This document shows positions 12,851 to 25,182 of a DNA stretch of 64,000 nucleotides, piece by piece; positions within the stretch are counted from its first letter, which is position 1; every line of letters starts with the position of its first letter. The stretch covers positions 36,125,502 through 36,189,501 of the forward strand of contig NC_059477.1 in NCBI RefSeq assembly GCF_018139145.2, written 5' to 3'. The notes beneath the pieces were generated by a model. That model saw nothing but the letters and a program-made list of their open reading frames with translations. It was not told where the DNA came from and ran no database searches. Made by a program: the position numbers and the translations under genes. Source of the stretch: Gymnogyps californianus. Taxonomy: Eukaryota > Chordata > Aves > Accipitriformes > Cathartidae.

Positions 12851-15800
12851 ACCAAATACATTCTCAAACATTCTCCTGTATGGACTATGACTGCGGGCAG
12901 GAGGAGAGTCAGGGTGTAAGAAATCAATTCAGCAGCTGCTTTAGAGTGTCTTTTGTATTGTACTAATATCCACATGCAAGGTATAAAGATTTCTCATCAC
13001 TAGAAGATGACTTTCCAGTTGAATCATATATTTGCTGCCTACAAAATGTGCATAAATTCATTTAAACAGCATATAATCCTATCTATTAGAATAATTGAAA
13101 AGCATTCTACAAGCTACTATGCAGCTGCAGACATTCAAGCAACTGCCAGACATTACACACTGGAAAAGTTTCATTGACTTCCATCGAGCTGATCACAAAA
13201 GTAAAATTACCTTCTAGTTCAGATGTGTTTTTCCTCTTCCAGAATCACTACAGGATATTTAGGAATAAGTTTTCAACAAGAGGTATCCCCTTTCTTCCTC
13301 ACATTCAGCATTGTTTGATTTATTTTTTTTTTAAATAGATCAAGAAGAAAAGAATCAGAGGACATCTTACACCATATGATAAAAACACCTTACAGCAATG
13401 TGATTTATGACAAAATACAGTCTGAGTTTCAAGTATCAGAAAAGGAAAGGACAGCCAACCTGGGCCAGATCAAGAGTTCTCAAAGTGGCCAGCAGAAGAC
13501 GGCAAAGGGAGAATGTAAATGGATGGCAGGCATATTGTTGTACATTCATGGGACACTTTCAGACAGTTCTGGTCCCAATTTCTTCTCTAATAATTCCTAA
13601 ATTCAATTTTCTTTCTTGACTGCTACCTAATATTGAGCTGACATTTTCATTAAACTATCTATAGTAACTATAATGCCTCATTTGTGAACAGTCGTACTTA
13701 GTTCCCATCTGAATATATTGAATACTTTTATCTAATCACCAATCCCTATAGCATTCATAATTTTTAAAAATTAAAATAGAGTTGTGGAATATACCTGAGC
13801 AATAAATACATCCAATGATCTCTTAATGGCTTTCAGACATTCAAAAACAGAAAGCAAGCCATGTTCTAAGAATTTTGAGGGTTTGGTTTTGGTTTCTTGG
13901 GTTGTTGCTTTTTTCCACCAAAATCACAGAGTGGGCGTTAGAATTATTAACTCACAGGTATGTCTTGATATTCTCACTCAAGCAATCCCTGGCTTCTTGA
14001 CTGTATATCATAAATAGTTATAAGATAAACAAAAGGAAAATAAATAAAAAAACAATTAAGACATAACTTGCTAAATATTGTTGCTCATGAGCCATTGAAA
14101 GTTACAGGTCATTGTCTCCCTGCTCTGCTTGCAGAATTTCTTCTGACAGAATTGCAGGATTGTGCCCATATTAAAAGGAAGAATAATAATACTAATTTAC
14201 TTGTATCTTGTAAGAGTTGCTAAGCAAACTCGTACTGAAAATTTACATCAGCACTTGAGCTAGCCAAGAGCAAACATAAAGCTGAAAGCAGGCAAGGGGT
14301 TGGTTTGGGGTTTGTTTTTTTTAATTTTCACAAATAAATTACTTCAGTAACTACATAGGCATCTACCTACACTAGCTTGGGGCTGCATCAGCTTAGGTCT
14401 TAGCTTACAATGAATTACTTTGTGTATTCTTTAACCTAGAGCCAATCCTGTTCAGAATATTATCTGTACAACTATGCTGGAGTCAGTAAAGCCTTGAACT
14501 TGCAGACTGAAGCACAAGCTTTTTTATATACTGGAAATAGGCTGGCTGATGTCAATGAGAAAAGGCACAGTGAATAAGAAGTGAAACATATATAAGAGTT
14601 TGTAGGGAGACCCTACAGAAACAGCATTCAACTCATAGAATTTTGGTATTTGCTGTAAATGTACATTCCCACATGCATTTCAAGAACATTTGACACTTTA
14701 TGAACCACATTGCTCAGGAAGAAAGTGTAAAAACTACACTGACAGCTTAGCACAAGTTCATGGTACAACTGCATCGCTTTATTAGTTATATGCAACTGTC
14801 CTCATATACCATGTACGGTTTTAAGCCATACACTCACACAAGGGTATATGAAAAACCTGTCTTTATTCAGTCTGAACAGTGGGACAAGAGGTGGCAGTGA
14901 AGCGCAGTGTTGTCTCAGGGAAGTAACTAAGAGGTTCAGCGAGCTACCTGAAGAAGTATATGGCAAATTCAAGAATGCAAGCCTGCTCTCAAAATACAGA
15001 CTCACTTTTTTCCACATGACCACCAAGTTGATGCACATGTCAAACACAGTGAAAAAAACCTAGACAGTTGTATTATTTCCTTGACATTCCATCGTTCTCA
15101 GTTGGGCTGTCAGAAAATGCATGGTAGCAATGCTACGCACTGAATTTGTCAGCAGTGGAAAGAAAATCAGAAGCAATTAGAGAGCAATATTGGTTAAAAT
15201 TATCTCAGTTCTTAGAACCATTTCTTCCCACAACCCATATTTAAGGACAAATTCTGGAAACTCTATTCAATTCTTTTCACCCTCTGAAGTGCCTGGGAAT
15301 TGTTTTCAAAAGGGGGCTGAACAACAATGTCAACTTTTGGCCCAAAGTCAGCTGGAAACAAGCCACAACCTAGACACAGTTGGCCCTCAGGATATGCTTC
15401 CAAAGACCTTGACAAACTTAAAATTAAATTTTAATTATCCCTGTTCAGCTTGATTTATAATAATTGTCAATATCTGTGGTTTGAAATAACACATTTTACA
15501 ACATGATCAGTCAGAGAAAATATTTTCCTAATGACTAAAGGGAGGAAGAGTCTGCAGTGAGTCCAAGAATTATATTATCAATCTTATTTATTATTTTTTT
15601 AAACCATAACACACAAACATTTAGGAGACATTGATCTGAAATTGAGGTGAAAGGCTGAAGAATGCTATGTTTTCCTGGTTTTGCAGCAGTCAGATTTAGG
15701 AGTCTAATCCTGCAGACACAAGACCAGCTGAGGTCCCAGGAGTTCACAGAGATAATTAATGGCGTTTGAAATGCTCACAAATTTTGAAGAGTCCATAGAA

Positions 15801-18600
15801 CCATAAAAATTTTACTCGCCAATTTTTTTTTAAATAATTACGATGTGCCAAGACTTGATAATTTATTCATTTGGACAAAGATTCTTGTGATGTTCTTCAC
15901 AGCAAGTAAACCCACAACCATTTTGTATCCACAACAAGTCCCATTAAAATATTCAGCTCTTTTTGTTTCTATAGAGTTGCACGGGAAAGGTCACTTTTAA
16001 CACTGGGCTTTCAAGCTTATCAGCTTCTGGGCAATATTTCTGAAATAAACTGCCATGACTTAAAGGATACCAGGCAGAACAACAAACAAACTCTCTTTCT
16101 CAACTGGTGTCAGTGTTTCTTGCCTTCAAGCAATGGCCACTCGCAGAACCACAGGCTCAAGCTATGGTTATGCCAGGAATTTTCTAAATCAATACTTCAA
16201 GTTGCTCAGAAATCATCTGCTTTCCTGCTTTGAATCTATTTACAAAGAAATTGTAGCATATGGTTTTAAACAAGAGGAGTAAAAGGGTAGATTAAAAATA
16301 TAAAAGCAACTCAATTCATGTGAAATAAGAACTGCTAAGCTACAGTGAAAAATAGATCCCAATAATGTCAGCAGAGGAGCGTTCAGAGGTCATAAACAAC
16401 AGAAATATTGCAGTTACTGTCCCTGCTCTGAGTAAATGGCTCACCAGAAACAAATCCCATCATTTGCAACTATTGTATTGGCAGGTCAGTGTAACAGATG
16501 ATGTACATATCCTCAATGATTCTTTTTTCCCTGTATAAAATGGATAAAACTAATATACGTTTCTGTTTTGATTTTTTTGCAACTTGACTCTGAAATTGCT
16601 TCTGCCATGGGTCTGTGAACTCCCAGCCATTGCTTGATTCATTCTTACCAGCAGTCACTTCAGCCGAAAAGATATTATAAGCTTTTGCAATTTCATTTTC
16701 TTTTTAAAGGTAGCCTCCTGTAATAACTTCTTCCTAATAAGCTATTTGTTTTTCATAATACCAATGGAACGAAACATTTTGCTTCATGCCTCAAATCTTG
16801 CCTCACTTACAACATTCATCCATTTGGACTATAAATAAAATTATCATCACCTTTCTTTTAAATAACTAATGTGGGTAAAACTTGCCGATCCTGAACCTCA
16901 TATACAATGGAAAAAAAGAGGACTTCCCAGCTTTTCTGCATTTTACCCCTCAAACATACAATTCCTAAACCAACAGGCTTCCTCACACAAGTTCGTTGCT
17001 TATTTACAAACACAAGCCCACAAACTCCGCATGTCATCTGGAAGATTGTATATTAAACCTATTGATTATCTCATACCCTGCCCTAAAGCAAAATTTCTTC
17101 TTTAAGAATTACAGCGCATTATTCTATAACAATATTTTTCCTCTCCTCTCACCCAAGCAGTAGAAACATGAGAAGGTGATTAAAACTTCGGTGGGAGTTC
17201 ACTGAAAGCCACAGGAGGGTGAAGTCTATGGCTCAGCTCAGCTCCAGACTTCTAGCTAAAGTCTGATTCTCCACCTCTGAGAGTAATACAGCTTCAAAAT
17301 GTTTTTTGACACCCTCTTCTAAAGTTAGAACATCAGTTACTGTCCATGTATATGTAACACTGGCAGCTGCGATGGGCCGCACAGAGGCCCTCTGCACAGA
17401 ACCAGTCCTCCCAGATAGCAGGAAGAAATTATGCCTAAGATTACTAATTTTGAGCACAGACTCTTCTACAACATCACAAACCGTGAAAAACCTCCTGGTT
17501 TCTAGGCTGCTAGCCAAATCAACATTTAGGAGGGTGAGGAGGCAAGACTTAAACAGCAATTCAAGGAAAAAGAAACAACTGTTGCTCCAGAGGAAGAAGT
17601 CTTTAATAGCAAAAGTATAAAAATATGATTGAATATTGAAATTCCATTAGGCATTTTGGGGGAAGGGATCAGTGGGGCTATAGAGGACTGTAGGCAGGGG
17701 AAGACACACTCAGTTTGTGTTCCCTAGCCTGTGTGATCTTATGATAGGATAGGAAGGCAGGGTCCTACCGCTGAATAAATTTTCCCTGTGCTGGAGGTCA
17801 CAGTATTTGCCTCTTCTTCGGTCACCTGGAGGAAAGGCCTCTTCATTGCCTCTTCCAGAACTGACAGATCTCATCCCTGCCAGAGCTCTGCCTTGGTGAA
17901 GTGCTGGGGTGTAGGAGGAAAACGAAAAGCACAACCTTTCCGTGGTGAAGCAGGCACACAGCTAGCATCCCCCAGTTTTGGGGACAAGGTCATCTGTGCA
18001 GGTCTAGATTACCAGTCTGCAAATCTGGCAATGCAGATAACAAAATACCATGGTAGTATCAACACCTAATAATTTTTCTATCATTTGATATTGCGTATTT
18101 CTAGAACTGTGATACCATGAAACCTGCATATCACCCCTTATTACAGGGAAGCTTTGTGACAATTATCTTTTAAAGTAGGAGTTTTCTAAAGAATTGTATC
18201 TTTAACTGTATGTTCTCACAGTCCAAGGTTCATTACTTCAACAGTCAATTTATTCTTTTGTAAAAATGATACTCCAGAAGCTACTATTTGAATAGAAATA
18301 ACATTTCATAAGAAGCAAACTCCACAGGAAAGAGAGTAACTAGCAGATAGTTTGTATTCATTTGATAAAATTATGAAATTGTAGGCTTGGTTGAAAAGAA
18401 ATCTAAGAGATAAAAATGTGTTTGGAAAACAAATTTTGCCTTCTTATAGCTGTTTATCAACACCAAGAAGACAGATATACAATATAGAGTTTAAATCTTC
18501 AGCTGTTTAACATCTTCCAAGCAAAGATGGTGTTATAATAGAGCAATGATCTCAAGATCTGTATCCAGAGTTGAGAACAAATTATAAAAAATGAAGGGTT
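12851..18600. other. Intergenic or intronic DNA, no gene recognised
   Basis: Mostly AT-rich unique-looking sequence. Open frames reach 108 codons (- strand, 17233-17559), but this one overlaps a 104-codon frame on the opposite strand, and neither resembles a known protein. No LINE, SINE or LTR segment was recognised. Confidence 0.6.
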
Positions 18601-18641
18601 TTTCAACTACAAGTTGAAAGTTTTTTAACTACAAGTTAAAA
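18601..18641. repeat. Tandem pair of 8-bp hairpins with ACA loops
   Basis: Two 22-bp units follow each other. The first has stem TTTCAACT/AGTTGAAA (18601-18608 and 18612-18619), the second TTTTAACT/AGTTAAAA (18623-18630 and 18634-18641). Both have the 3-base loop ACA. Within these 19-bp hairpins the units differ at two positions only, C18604 to T18626 and G18616 to A18638, which are partners in the stem, so pairing is kept in both. The function is unknown; it could be a duplicated palindrome used as a protein site or a small structured RNA element. Confidence 0.6.
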
Positions 18642-19620
18642 GCATCTTTCCAACCAAATCATTATTCCTCTTCCATGGGCAATAATGAGCTTTTTCCAAA
18701 ATAATTTCCTAGTGAAACAGTAAGAGGTAATTTACTGCATTTATCTTTCAATTCTGTACCAGAAAACAAAAAATGATAAAACTTATATCAGATACAGAAA
18801 AGTCCACAGCACAGCTGCCTTCTTCAGGGACATGGGAAGGATCTTCAGTGAAGAACAGGGACCAAAGCTAGGAGTGACATCCCCTGACACAGTTTTCACA
18901 CAAATTGGTTCTGAAATGCAGAATCTTTCAATAGAACAGGATAAAAAATCTTCAGACTGCTTTATTTCCTTAAGAAAGAAGATCTAAAAACAATCGAGTC
19001 AAAAAGAGAGGAACGACTTTGGATCATTTGAATGGTGAAGGTTAGCTGTGTCTTGTGGAAGTCAATGTGATGTGTGCTGTGCTCACGCCATATTTATTAA
19101 TACAGAGCATAAATGCCATAGGAGCTGGGGTTCCAGGGACAGCTTCACCCTAACATACAGCATCCTTGCTCCATTCATTTCCTTTTCATCGAGGGACTAC
19201 CCCACTATGGGATACTTAACTACAGAGAAGAAACTGAAGAGTTCTGATACACCCCATTGCAAAGCCTTCAATCCCATGTAAGGGCTTCTGTGGGTTTTTT
19301 GGGGACTGAATTTATCAGTCAAAGAACAAGTCAACATCATGACTCCTGCCCTGAGCCTGTAAATCACTTGGACAACTTCTTAGCACAGACAAAGGCAGCA
19401 TGCCATTGCAACAGCATGTATATAACACACACATGCATGAAGAAGACTTCCTTTGGCCTTGAAGTATCTAGTCCAGATTTAAACTCCCGGGCAATTGGCT
19501 TGGCATCAGGCTGTCAGTTGTACAGCCTCAGATGGTAGCCTACATTTTTCTGCTAACTCAGTGCCTTCTGTTCCCAAGCAATGGATGTTGGATCTTTACG
19601 GGAGTTACGAATTATTGGAT
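18642..19620. other. Intergenic or intronic DNA, no gene recognised
   Basis: No recognisable coding region or repeat. A 93-codon + strand frame at 19257-19538 has no domain that I can identify. The last five bases before the LTR (GCACG at 19621-19625) are the left target-site duplication of the adjacent insertion. Confidence 0.6.
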
Positions 19621-19625
19621 GCACG

Positions 19626-20214
19626 TGCCGTGGTTTAACCTGAGCCAGCAACTAAACACCACGCAGCCGCTTCCTCCTCCCCCCTCCCAGTGGGGTGGGG
19701 AGGAGGAAAAAAAGCAAAACTCGGTTGAGATAAGAACAGTTTCATAACTAAAGTAAAATAAAATATACTACTAACTAATAATAAAAATAATAATATAATA
19801 ATAATAATTGTAATGAAGAGGAATATTAAAAAAGAAAAGAAATAACACCCAAGAAAAGACAAGTGATGCACAATGCAGTTGCTCACCACCCGCTGACCGA
19901 TGCCCGAGCAGCGATCCGCCCCTCCCAGCCAACTCCCCCCTGTTTATATACTGGGCATGACGTTCTATGGTATGGAATATCCCTTTGGCTAGTTCGGGTC
20001 AGCTGTCCTGGCTGTGCTCCCTCCCAGCTTCTTGTGCACCTCCTTGCTGGCAGAGCATGGGAAACTGAAAAATCCTTGACTTAGAATAAGCGCTACTTAG
20101 CAACAACTAAAACATCAGTGTGTTATCCACGTTATTCTCACGCTAAATCCAAACCACAGCACTGTACCAGCTACTAAGAAGAAAATTAACTCTATCCCAG
20201 CCGAAATCAGGACA
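19626..20214 (-). mobile_element. Solo LTR of an endogenous retrovirus, copy 1
   Basis: A 589-bp long terminal repeat, inserted with its sense strand on the - strand. It ends TGCCGTGG on the left and ATCAGGACA on the right as read on the + strand, the inverted TG...CA boundaries of an LTR. A perfect 5-bp target-site duplication, GCACG, flanks it (19621-19625 and 20215-20219). On the sense strand a TATA-like element (TATATAAACA) lies at 19941-19950, preceded by a TGACGT-type site near 19957. An AT-rich AAT-repeat segment (about 19760-19810) lies in the downstream half. No gag, pol or env adjoins it, so it is the product of recombination between two LTRs of a former provirus. A 5-bp duplication suits ERVL-like families. 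The same family recurs at 27403-27991. Confidence 0.9.
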
Positions 20215-20219
20215 GCACG

Positions 20220-22879
20220 TCAGGAAGCTTTCTAAAGGACCTTCAGGAGACGGGTGGGAGGTAATCATAAAGAAGAAAAAAAATAAATTAGATTGATTTA
20301 AGTTTGATTCAAAACTAATCTCTCTCAATTAGACTTTTTGCTGTTTTCAATGGATTTACATCCTACAAATACATCAAAATGCAACTGCAGACATTTTCAG
20401 CACAAATATGCAGTGATCTAAGTAATGTTAAATTGTTTTTTAAAGTTCTGTTAAATAAATTGGACAGCTCAAGATAAACACATAAGATTCCACACTCCCT
20501 TCAAGGGCCACAGTAAGAAGACATTTTCATTACTCTTCTATGTGCTTTGCTCCTCTCTTACAAAGCTACATTGATAAGTTTCACAGGTGTCTGGAGCAAA
20601 CAGCATAACCAGGAGAAAGAAGCATGCAGGGAACAGCATGTCTGAGTCCCTGGCATCCCCTCCACCTCTGAGCTGAATCCCACTTGAGAAAACAGGATTA
20701 CTTAATGCCAAAATGGCTTTTCTGAGTCCCAGCAGCTCTTGACTCACTGTTCTAGCCTGCACGAATATAAAAGGTAGCACACCCAAACACAGATGGGGTG
20801 CTGTACACTATATTGGGACTGTAACTAGCACAGGATGATGACAGCTGAAGCTATCCACTCCAGAGAGACCAAGATTTCCCTTGGTTTGCTTCCCTTTCCC
20901 CCATCCTGTATCTCTTCCCTCCTTGCAGTTGAAAGTGGGAAACCCATAGGGATGTGGGGAACCCAGCATCCACACAGATACATCCCCATGGTCTTGGGAT
21001 GCCATCCCTACAAGAGCACAGAGATTGTAGAATGCAAGAGGATTTTCCAGTCTGCCATTTCTAAGACCTTTTACTACACACTGTAACACATGCTACATGA
21101 AGGATACCAGAATGACCCTGCTGCGTATTTTCCTCAGTGTGTGGAGAATCACAATTATAACACACACAGGAACAGATCCGTAGAGTGGCTCCACGTACCA
21201 CACTTTCATTTGATTTTCATTTCACCCTTAGATATTCAATATTTAAGCATTACCAGTCTAACGCATAAGCTTTTTGAGCGATGGTATCTCTTCAAATGAG
21301 ACAATGTCAAGGATTTGGTGCCAAAACTACTATTTTGGCCAGTAAAATTAAATCCTTTGCCACTTTCATGAATACCTTGTACGTATACAAGACCTTTAAC
21401 CAAAATATATGCCTCTTCTTTTGCGGAGTGATTTCTTCTTTTGTCAACAGTACATGCACTAACTGCTGAGTGGATAATCCAAAATTTTTAACTTCAGCTT
21501 TCAGTTTTCCTAACCTTATACAATCACTACAGTCATGTCTCACTCGATATCAGTTGACTATAAATGTTTTTGCTTACCTAGAGGGCAAAAAAAATAGAAA
21601 CAGAAGACAGAATATAGCATTTCAAAAGAAATATTATAGCCATTAGTTCCACAAACACACTGTACCTAACTCAGAACCAAATTCTGCCCTCAAAAAATGA
21701 TGTGTCATTTATAATTATGTGTATGTATGTACATACAGAAAGTAGACAGAATATGAGAACACAGTCTAGCCCCTGAATTTTATAAAGAAATGTCTGCCTC
21801 AGGTGTCTGAATGTTGTGGAGATCTATTATATTGTTATCTTTGTTTAACAAGACTTAGAGTGTATTGCAAATGGAGTTCATCAACAAAATGAATTAATTA
21901 TTTTACAGAAAAAGCTAGGGTTTATTTTTGCACTAACTTTTAATTTTAATTCAGAATGCTTCTACCAGCTCTAGCTGTCAACACTGGTTAGAATGAAACA
22001 GGCAAGCAGGAGATCTGGACCAATTTTAGCATACTTTATATGATAAAAAAATTTATAACTTCAAAATAGCTAGTAGAAATCTGGCACAATATTCATACAT
22101 TGCAATTTCATTTGAATATGATTCACAAATCCTTGTGGGTTAACTATTACTATTTCTGTGATATGGAAAGACTAGCTAGAAAGGCAGTGTCAGAATAAGC
22201 TCCTAGTTTGTGTTTCTGTGCTCACTCCACTCATGTCCTATAGCTCCTCTTTGAAGAAATCTCCCATTTCAGCATCTGTTCACACCATTTATGCCAGTTC
22301 TCCTAGGAAAAGGTAATTTTCGTGTGATGTGTCAATGGCACAACCTAAGATATCCCACAGTGGATGCAAATACTGCAAATAGAATTTGGCAAGAAATGTC
22401 TCAGCACGCAACATTTTAGAATTTTCCTATGCTGAACTGGGAAATGACAGAGACCTTTATAAATAAAAATCTGATACACTTCAGCAAGAAATTTCATAAT
22501 TTTTAAACTGGCATTTTACAACAGAAAGAAAAAAGGGAATTATATTCCTTTTATTCTACTGGATGTAAAACAAAGTGATAAAGGCATCTATCTTTCTTAG
22601 ACTCATCACATGGTCTGCACTGGTTGGGACAGTCCTCAAAAACAGTTCCCCAGGTCTTCTTTGGGATGCTTCTCTGTCTTGGAAAATTCATAGTTAAAAA
22701 TCAAACTGGATTTTCCCCATCTTCCCCTCTTGAGTTTTGGGCCTTATGTGAAGAACATGATGCAACAAGCTGGCATGTTTCAAACATCCCAGTTTTCTTC
22801 TTTCTTTCCTTTTTTCTTTTATTCATACCAGATCATCTTGGTCTTTGATAGATCAGTTTGAAAATTCCATTGGGATTCT
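20220..22879. other. Intergenic or intronic DNA with a faint ancient repeat fragment
   Basis: No gene recognised. At 21674-21694 the string ACCAAATTCTGCCCTCAAAA resembles one arm of an old palindromic repeat common in turtles and birds, but the rest of the element is not visible. Open frames are 93 codons or shorter and lie on both strands of the same bases (20808-21089). Confidence 0.55.
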
Positions 22880-22908
22880 AAAAGCAAAAGCAAAAGCAAA
22901 AGCAAAGC
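22880..22908 (+). repeat. Microsatellite (AAAAGC)4 plus partial unit
   Basis: Four perfect AAAAGC hexamers (22880-22903) are followed by AAAGC. The tract sits in otherwise unremarkable DNA. It is the sort of array whose copy number may vary between individuals. Confidence 0.95.
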
Positions 22909-23484
22909 ACATGCAATACATGGCAAAGATAAAACAAGTAGCTCTGAATATTACTGGAGGATCAGCATAGTGCTGATAGAGTAGTGAATCAAAACACACA
23001 CATTCTTCAAGGTTTCGTTGTGACAGTCCTGCACTGGAGGCATGAGAAAACTCAGATGAGTCACGCTGTGTTATAACATTTATCATAAACCAATGCTATT
23101 AATGCAAGCAGACAAGACAAGTCACAATCTGATGCGTTAGTCCAGACAGAACAGGAACAGATAGATTTTCTACAAACCAGCTTAACACAAAATAAATATA
23201 AAAGCATCTTTGTTCTTTGAAATGGCCCCCTCATTGGTGAAAAAAATTCACCCACTATTAATACTTTTTTTTAGAAGTTCTTGGTTTTAAATTAATGTTT
23301 TGAGTGCAGCATTTTCCTCCAGCCAAAAGGTCAAAGGAATTTTAAAGCTGGTACATTTCTATGAAAAGTACAGCGGCTCTTCCCTCTGTCCCCAAAGTCA
23401 AGGAAAGGAGAGTAGCTCAAGGCAATCGGCTGCTGCATTAGATGGTGAAACATTTCTGCCTTGGTTCTTCCCTTAACTACTCTT
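22909..23484. other. Intergenic or intronic DNA, nothing recognised
   Basis: No repeat or gene identified. The frames open here are 77 codons or shorter; the one ending in alternating Ala-Phe merely reads the adjacent microsatellite. Confidence 0.55.
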
Positions 23485-23556
23485 GCTTCCCTTCACACAA
23501 CTTCCCTTGCTACTTTTCATACACTGCTTCCAGCTACTCTTCACGCGCTGCTTCCA
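23485..23556 (+). repeat. Minisatellite-like 24-bp repeat, three units
   Basis: Three consecutive 24-bp units (23485-23508, 23509-23532, 23533-23556), pyrimidine-rich and diverged. The last two share GCTACT, TTCA and a CTGCTTCCA end. In the + strand frame they would read as three 8-residue repeats, but the open frame (23461-23724) continues into a SINE and is not credible as a gene. The last unit contains two CpGs in CACGCGC. Confidence 0.7.
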
Positions 23557-23639
23557 CTGGGGATGATGAAAGTTTGTCCATGTGTCAAATTATTGGTAGT
23601 CACTTCTACCCATAAAATAAAAGTGACATACCATAATGA

Positions 23640-23775
23640 TACGCTGTCCTCCAGAGCACTCTCACAAGATTGCAAAGCACTTCAGAAAAGGTATAAACTA
23701 TCAGCCTCAAGCTACCGGCGATGAAACTGAGACACAGCATTAGCCACGGTAAAAGGACAGCCATTACTGGAAGCA
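23640..23775 (+). repeat. Ancient MIR-like SINE copy
   Basis: The order TCCAGAGCACTCTCACAAG, GCAAAGCACTTCAGA, then GATGAAACTGAGACACAGCA and GGTAAAAGGACAG follows the MIR-like consensus ('aaagcactttacaa', 'gatgaggaaactgaggcacag', 'aaggtcacacag'). The 'gaaactgaggcacag' core is the clearest part, at about 23720-23735. It is strongly diverged and has no coding role. Confidence 0.6.
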
Positions 23776-24032
23776 GCCACTAATTACTGGTTTCTCTTTT
23801 TCACCACCATTTTGCCCATAATCTTTGAAAAGTTATGCCAGATCTTGTTTTCCCTGGTTGTTTGCTTACAAAGAAGAACAAACTGCTGCAAATCTCTTTT
23901 CCCTCTGAGAATCACACTAGTGATGTTGTGGCTTCATAGCATTACAGAGCTGAATAACAAGGAGAGGTAGTACCAGGGCATGACACTGAAATCCAGTTCC
24001 TGATCCTTAACCCTCTAGAACTGCAGAAGTAC

Positions 24033-24130
24033 TAGATTTCATAGGCAGCAGGACCATCATTATCTTCAAGTCTGACCTCCTGCATAATGAAGGCCACAGA
24101 ATTTCATTCAGTAATTCAGTCAGTGGAGGG
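24033..24130 (-). mobile_element. 3' end of an ancient CR1-type LINE
   Basis: Read on the - strand, the segment runs through GAAATTCTGTGGCCTTCATT, ATGCAGGAGGTCAGACTTGA and GGTCCTGCTGCCTATGAAAT. This is the characteristic 3' UTR of old amniote CR1 elements ('aggaggtcagactagatgatc...ggtcccttctggccttaaaatctatg'). The 3' terminus is near 24033. No coding part can be followed past about 24130. This lineage is clearly older than the long CR1 at 31.7-34.8 kb. Confidence 0.8.
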
Positions 24131-25150
24131 AATTAATAAGGGATGCTTGATTCTGCCTGCTAAAGCAGCTCTTGAGACTCCTGAGGTAGTAGTAAGGTTA
24201 AAAGGAGGGTAAGGTTATCTGTTGAGTGCTCCATTCCAGCCAGTAAAAGCTAGGTTAACTCTGTACTGTCCAAATATAAAAATTGGCAGACTTTATTTAT
24301 AAGCCTTTATCCTCATTTATCTGCTCATTTATCAACTCTTCCAGGCTGTATCTACAAGGATAGAGCCATCACCCTGAAGCCCTGAGCTACTGGCCAGCTA
24401 CATAGCAGATTTGCTTAAACCTAACCATAGTCCAGCCCAATCCTGGAGCCTTCACCAAGGAGATGAGCAAACCCCTTTCACCATCTCCCTTCTAATATAC
24501 ACTTTTCTATGCTCTATTTTATATTTGTTCGCACAAACATATGCCATGAGCTCAGAAAGTCTGTCAGCAATTCACAGATGGCCACAATCATATAAGCAGC
24601 TTTGGTAGGGCTACGAGCTCTGACTAGAGATGTTAGGCATCTCTAATATGACTTGGAGCATCTCAGTTTGGTAATATTGAATCAGGGTTAGCCTTGTGCC
24701 GAGACAAAGGTCAGCTGCCCTACGAATTTAGCTTTATATTCTGAATTACTTTAACTCCTGACATTGTCTGGGAATTTGGGACTGATAGAATATGCAAGAA
24801 TGGTACCTGAAAGTTGCATTTGAATTTAATGTTGTTGCCATGTCTAATAGAAAATGCAACTTCAAGGGGAGCATTTATCAGACAGAGTTCTGAGGCTAGA
24901 CCCAACACCCGTCTGTTTTCCAGGGTAGCACACGTTGCCTGTTTGCCATAAACAAAAAGTAAACTGTGTGTTATTCACAGTTACAGAAAGAGCAAAAGAT
25001 CAAAACATTGCTGGGGATGGACCACACACTGCCTTTTCTTACTGCTGTTTTCCAGTTCTGTACTGCCTAGAAACCTCAGTAGGGAAGGGAAAGAAAATGG
25101 AGGAAAACAGTCTTTGAAAAGAAGTTTTGCAAGGCTTTTATATCTCAAAC

Positions 25151-25182
25151 ACTAGAAAAACATCATACTAGAAAAACATTGT
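25151..25182 (+). repeat. 16-bp tandem duplication
   Basis: Two adjacent 16-bp units, ACTAGAAAAACATCAT (25151-25166) and ACTAGAAAAACATTGT (25167-25182), differ at two positions. A short replication-slippage duplication. Confidence 0.85.

Noticed and set aside
17233..17620. Open frames of 108 codons (-) and 104 codons (+) over the same bases
   Set aside because: Both strands open at once, no motif or family resemblance, no splice or promoter evidence; typical of chance.
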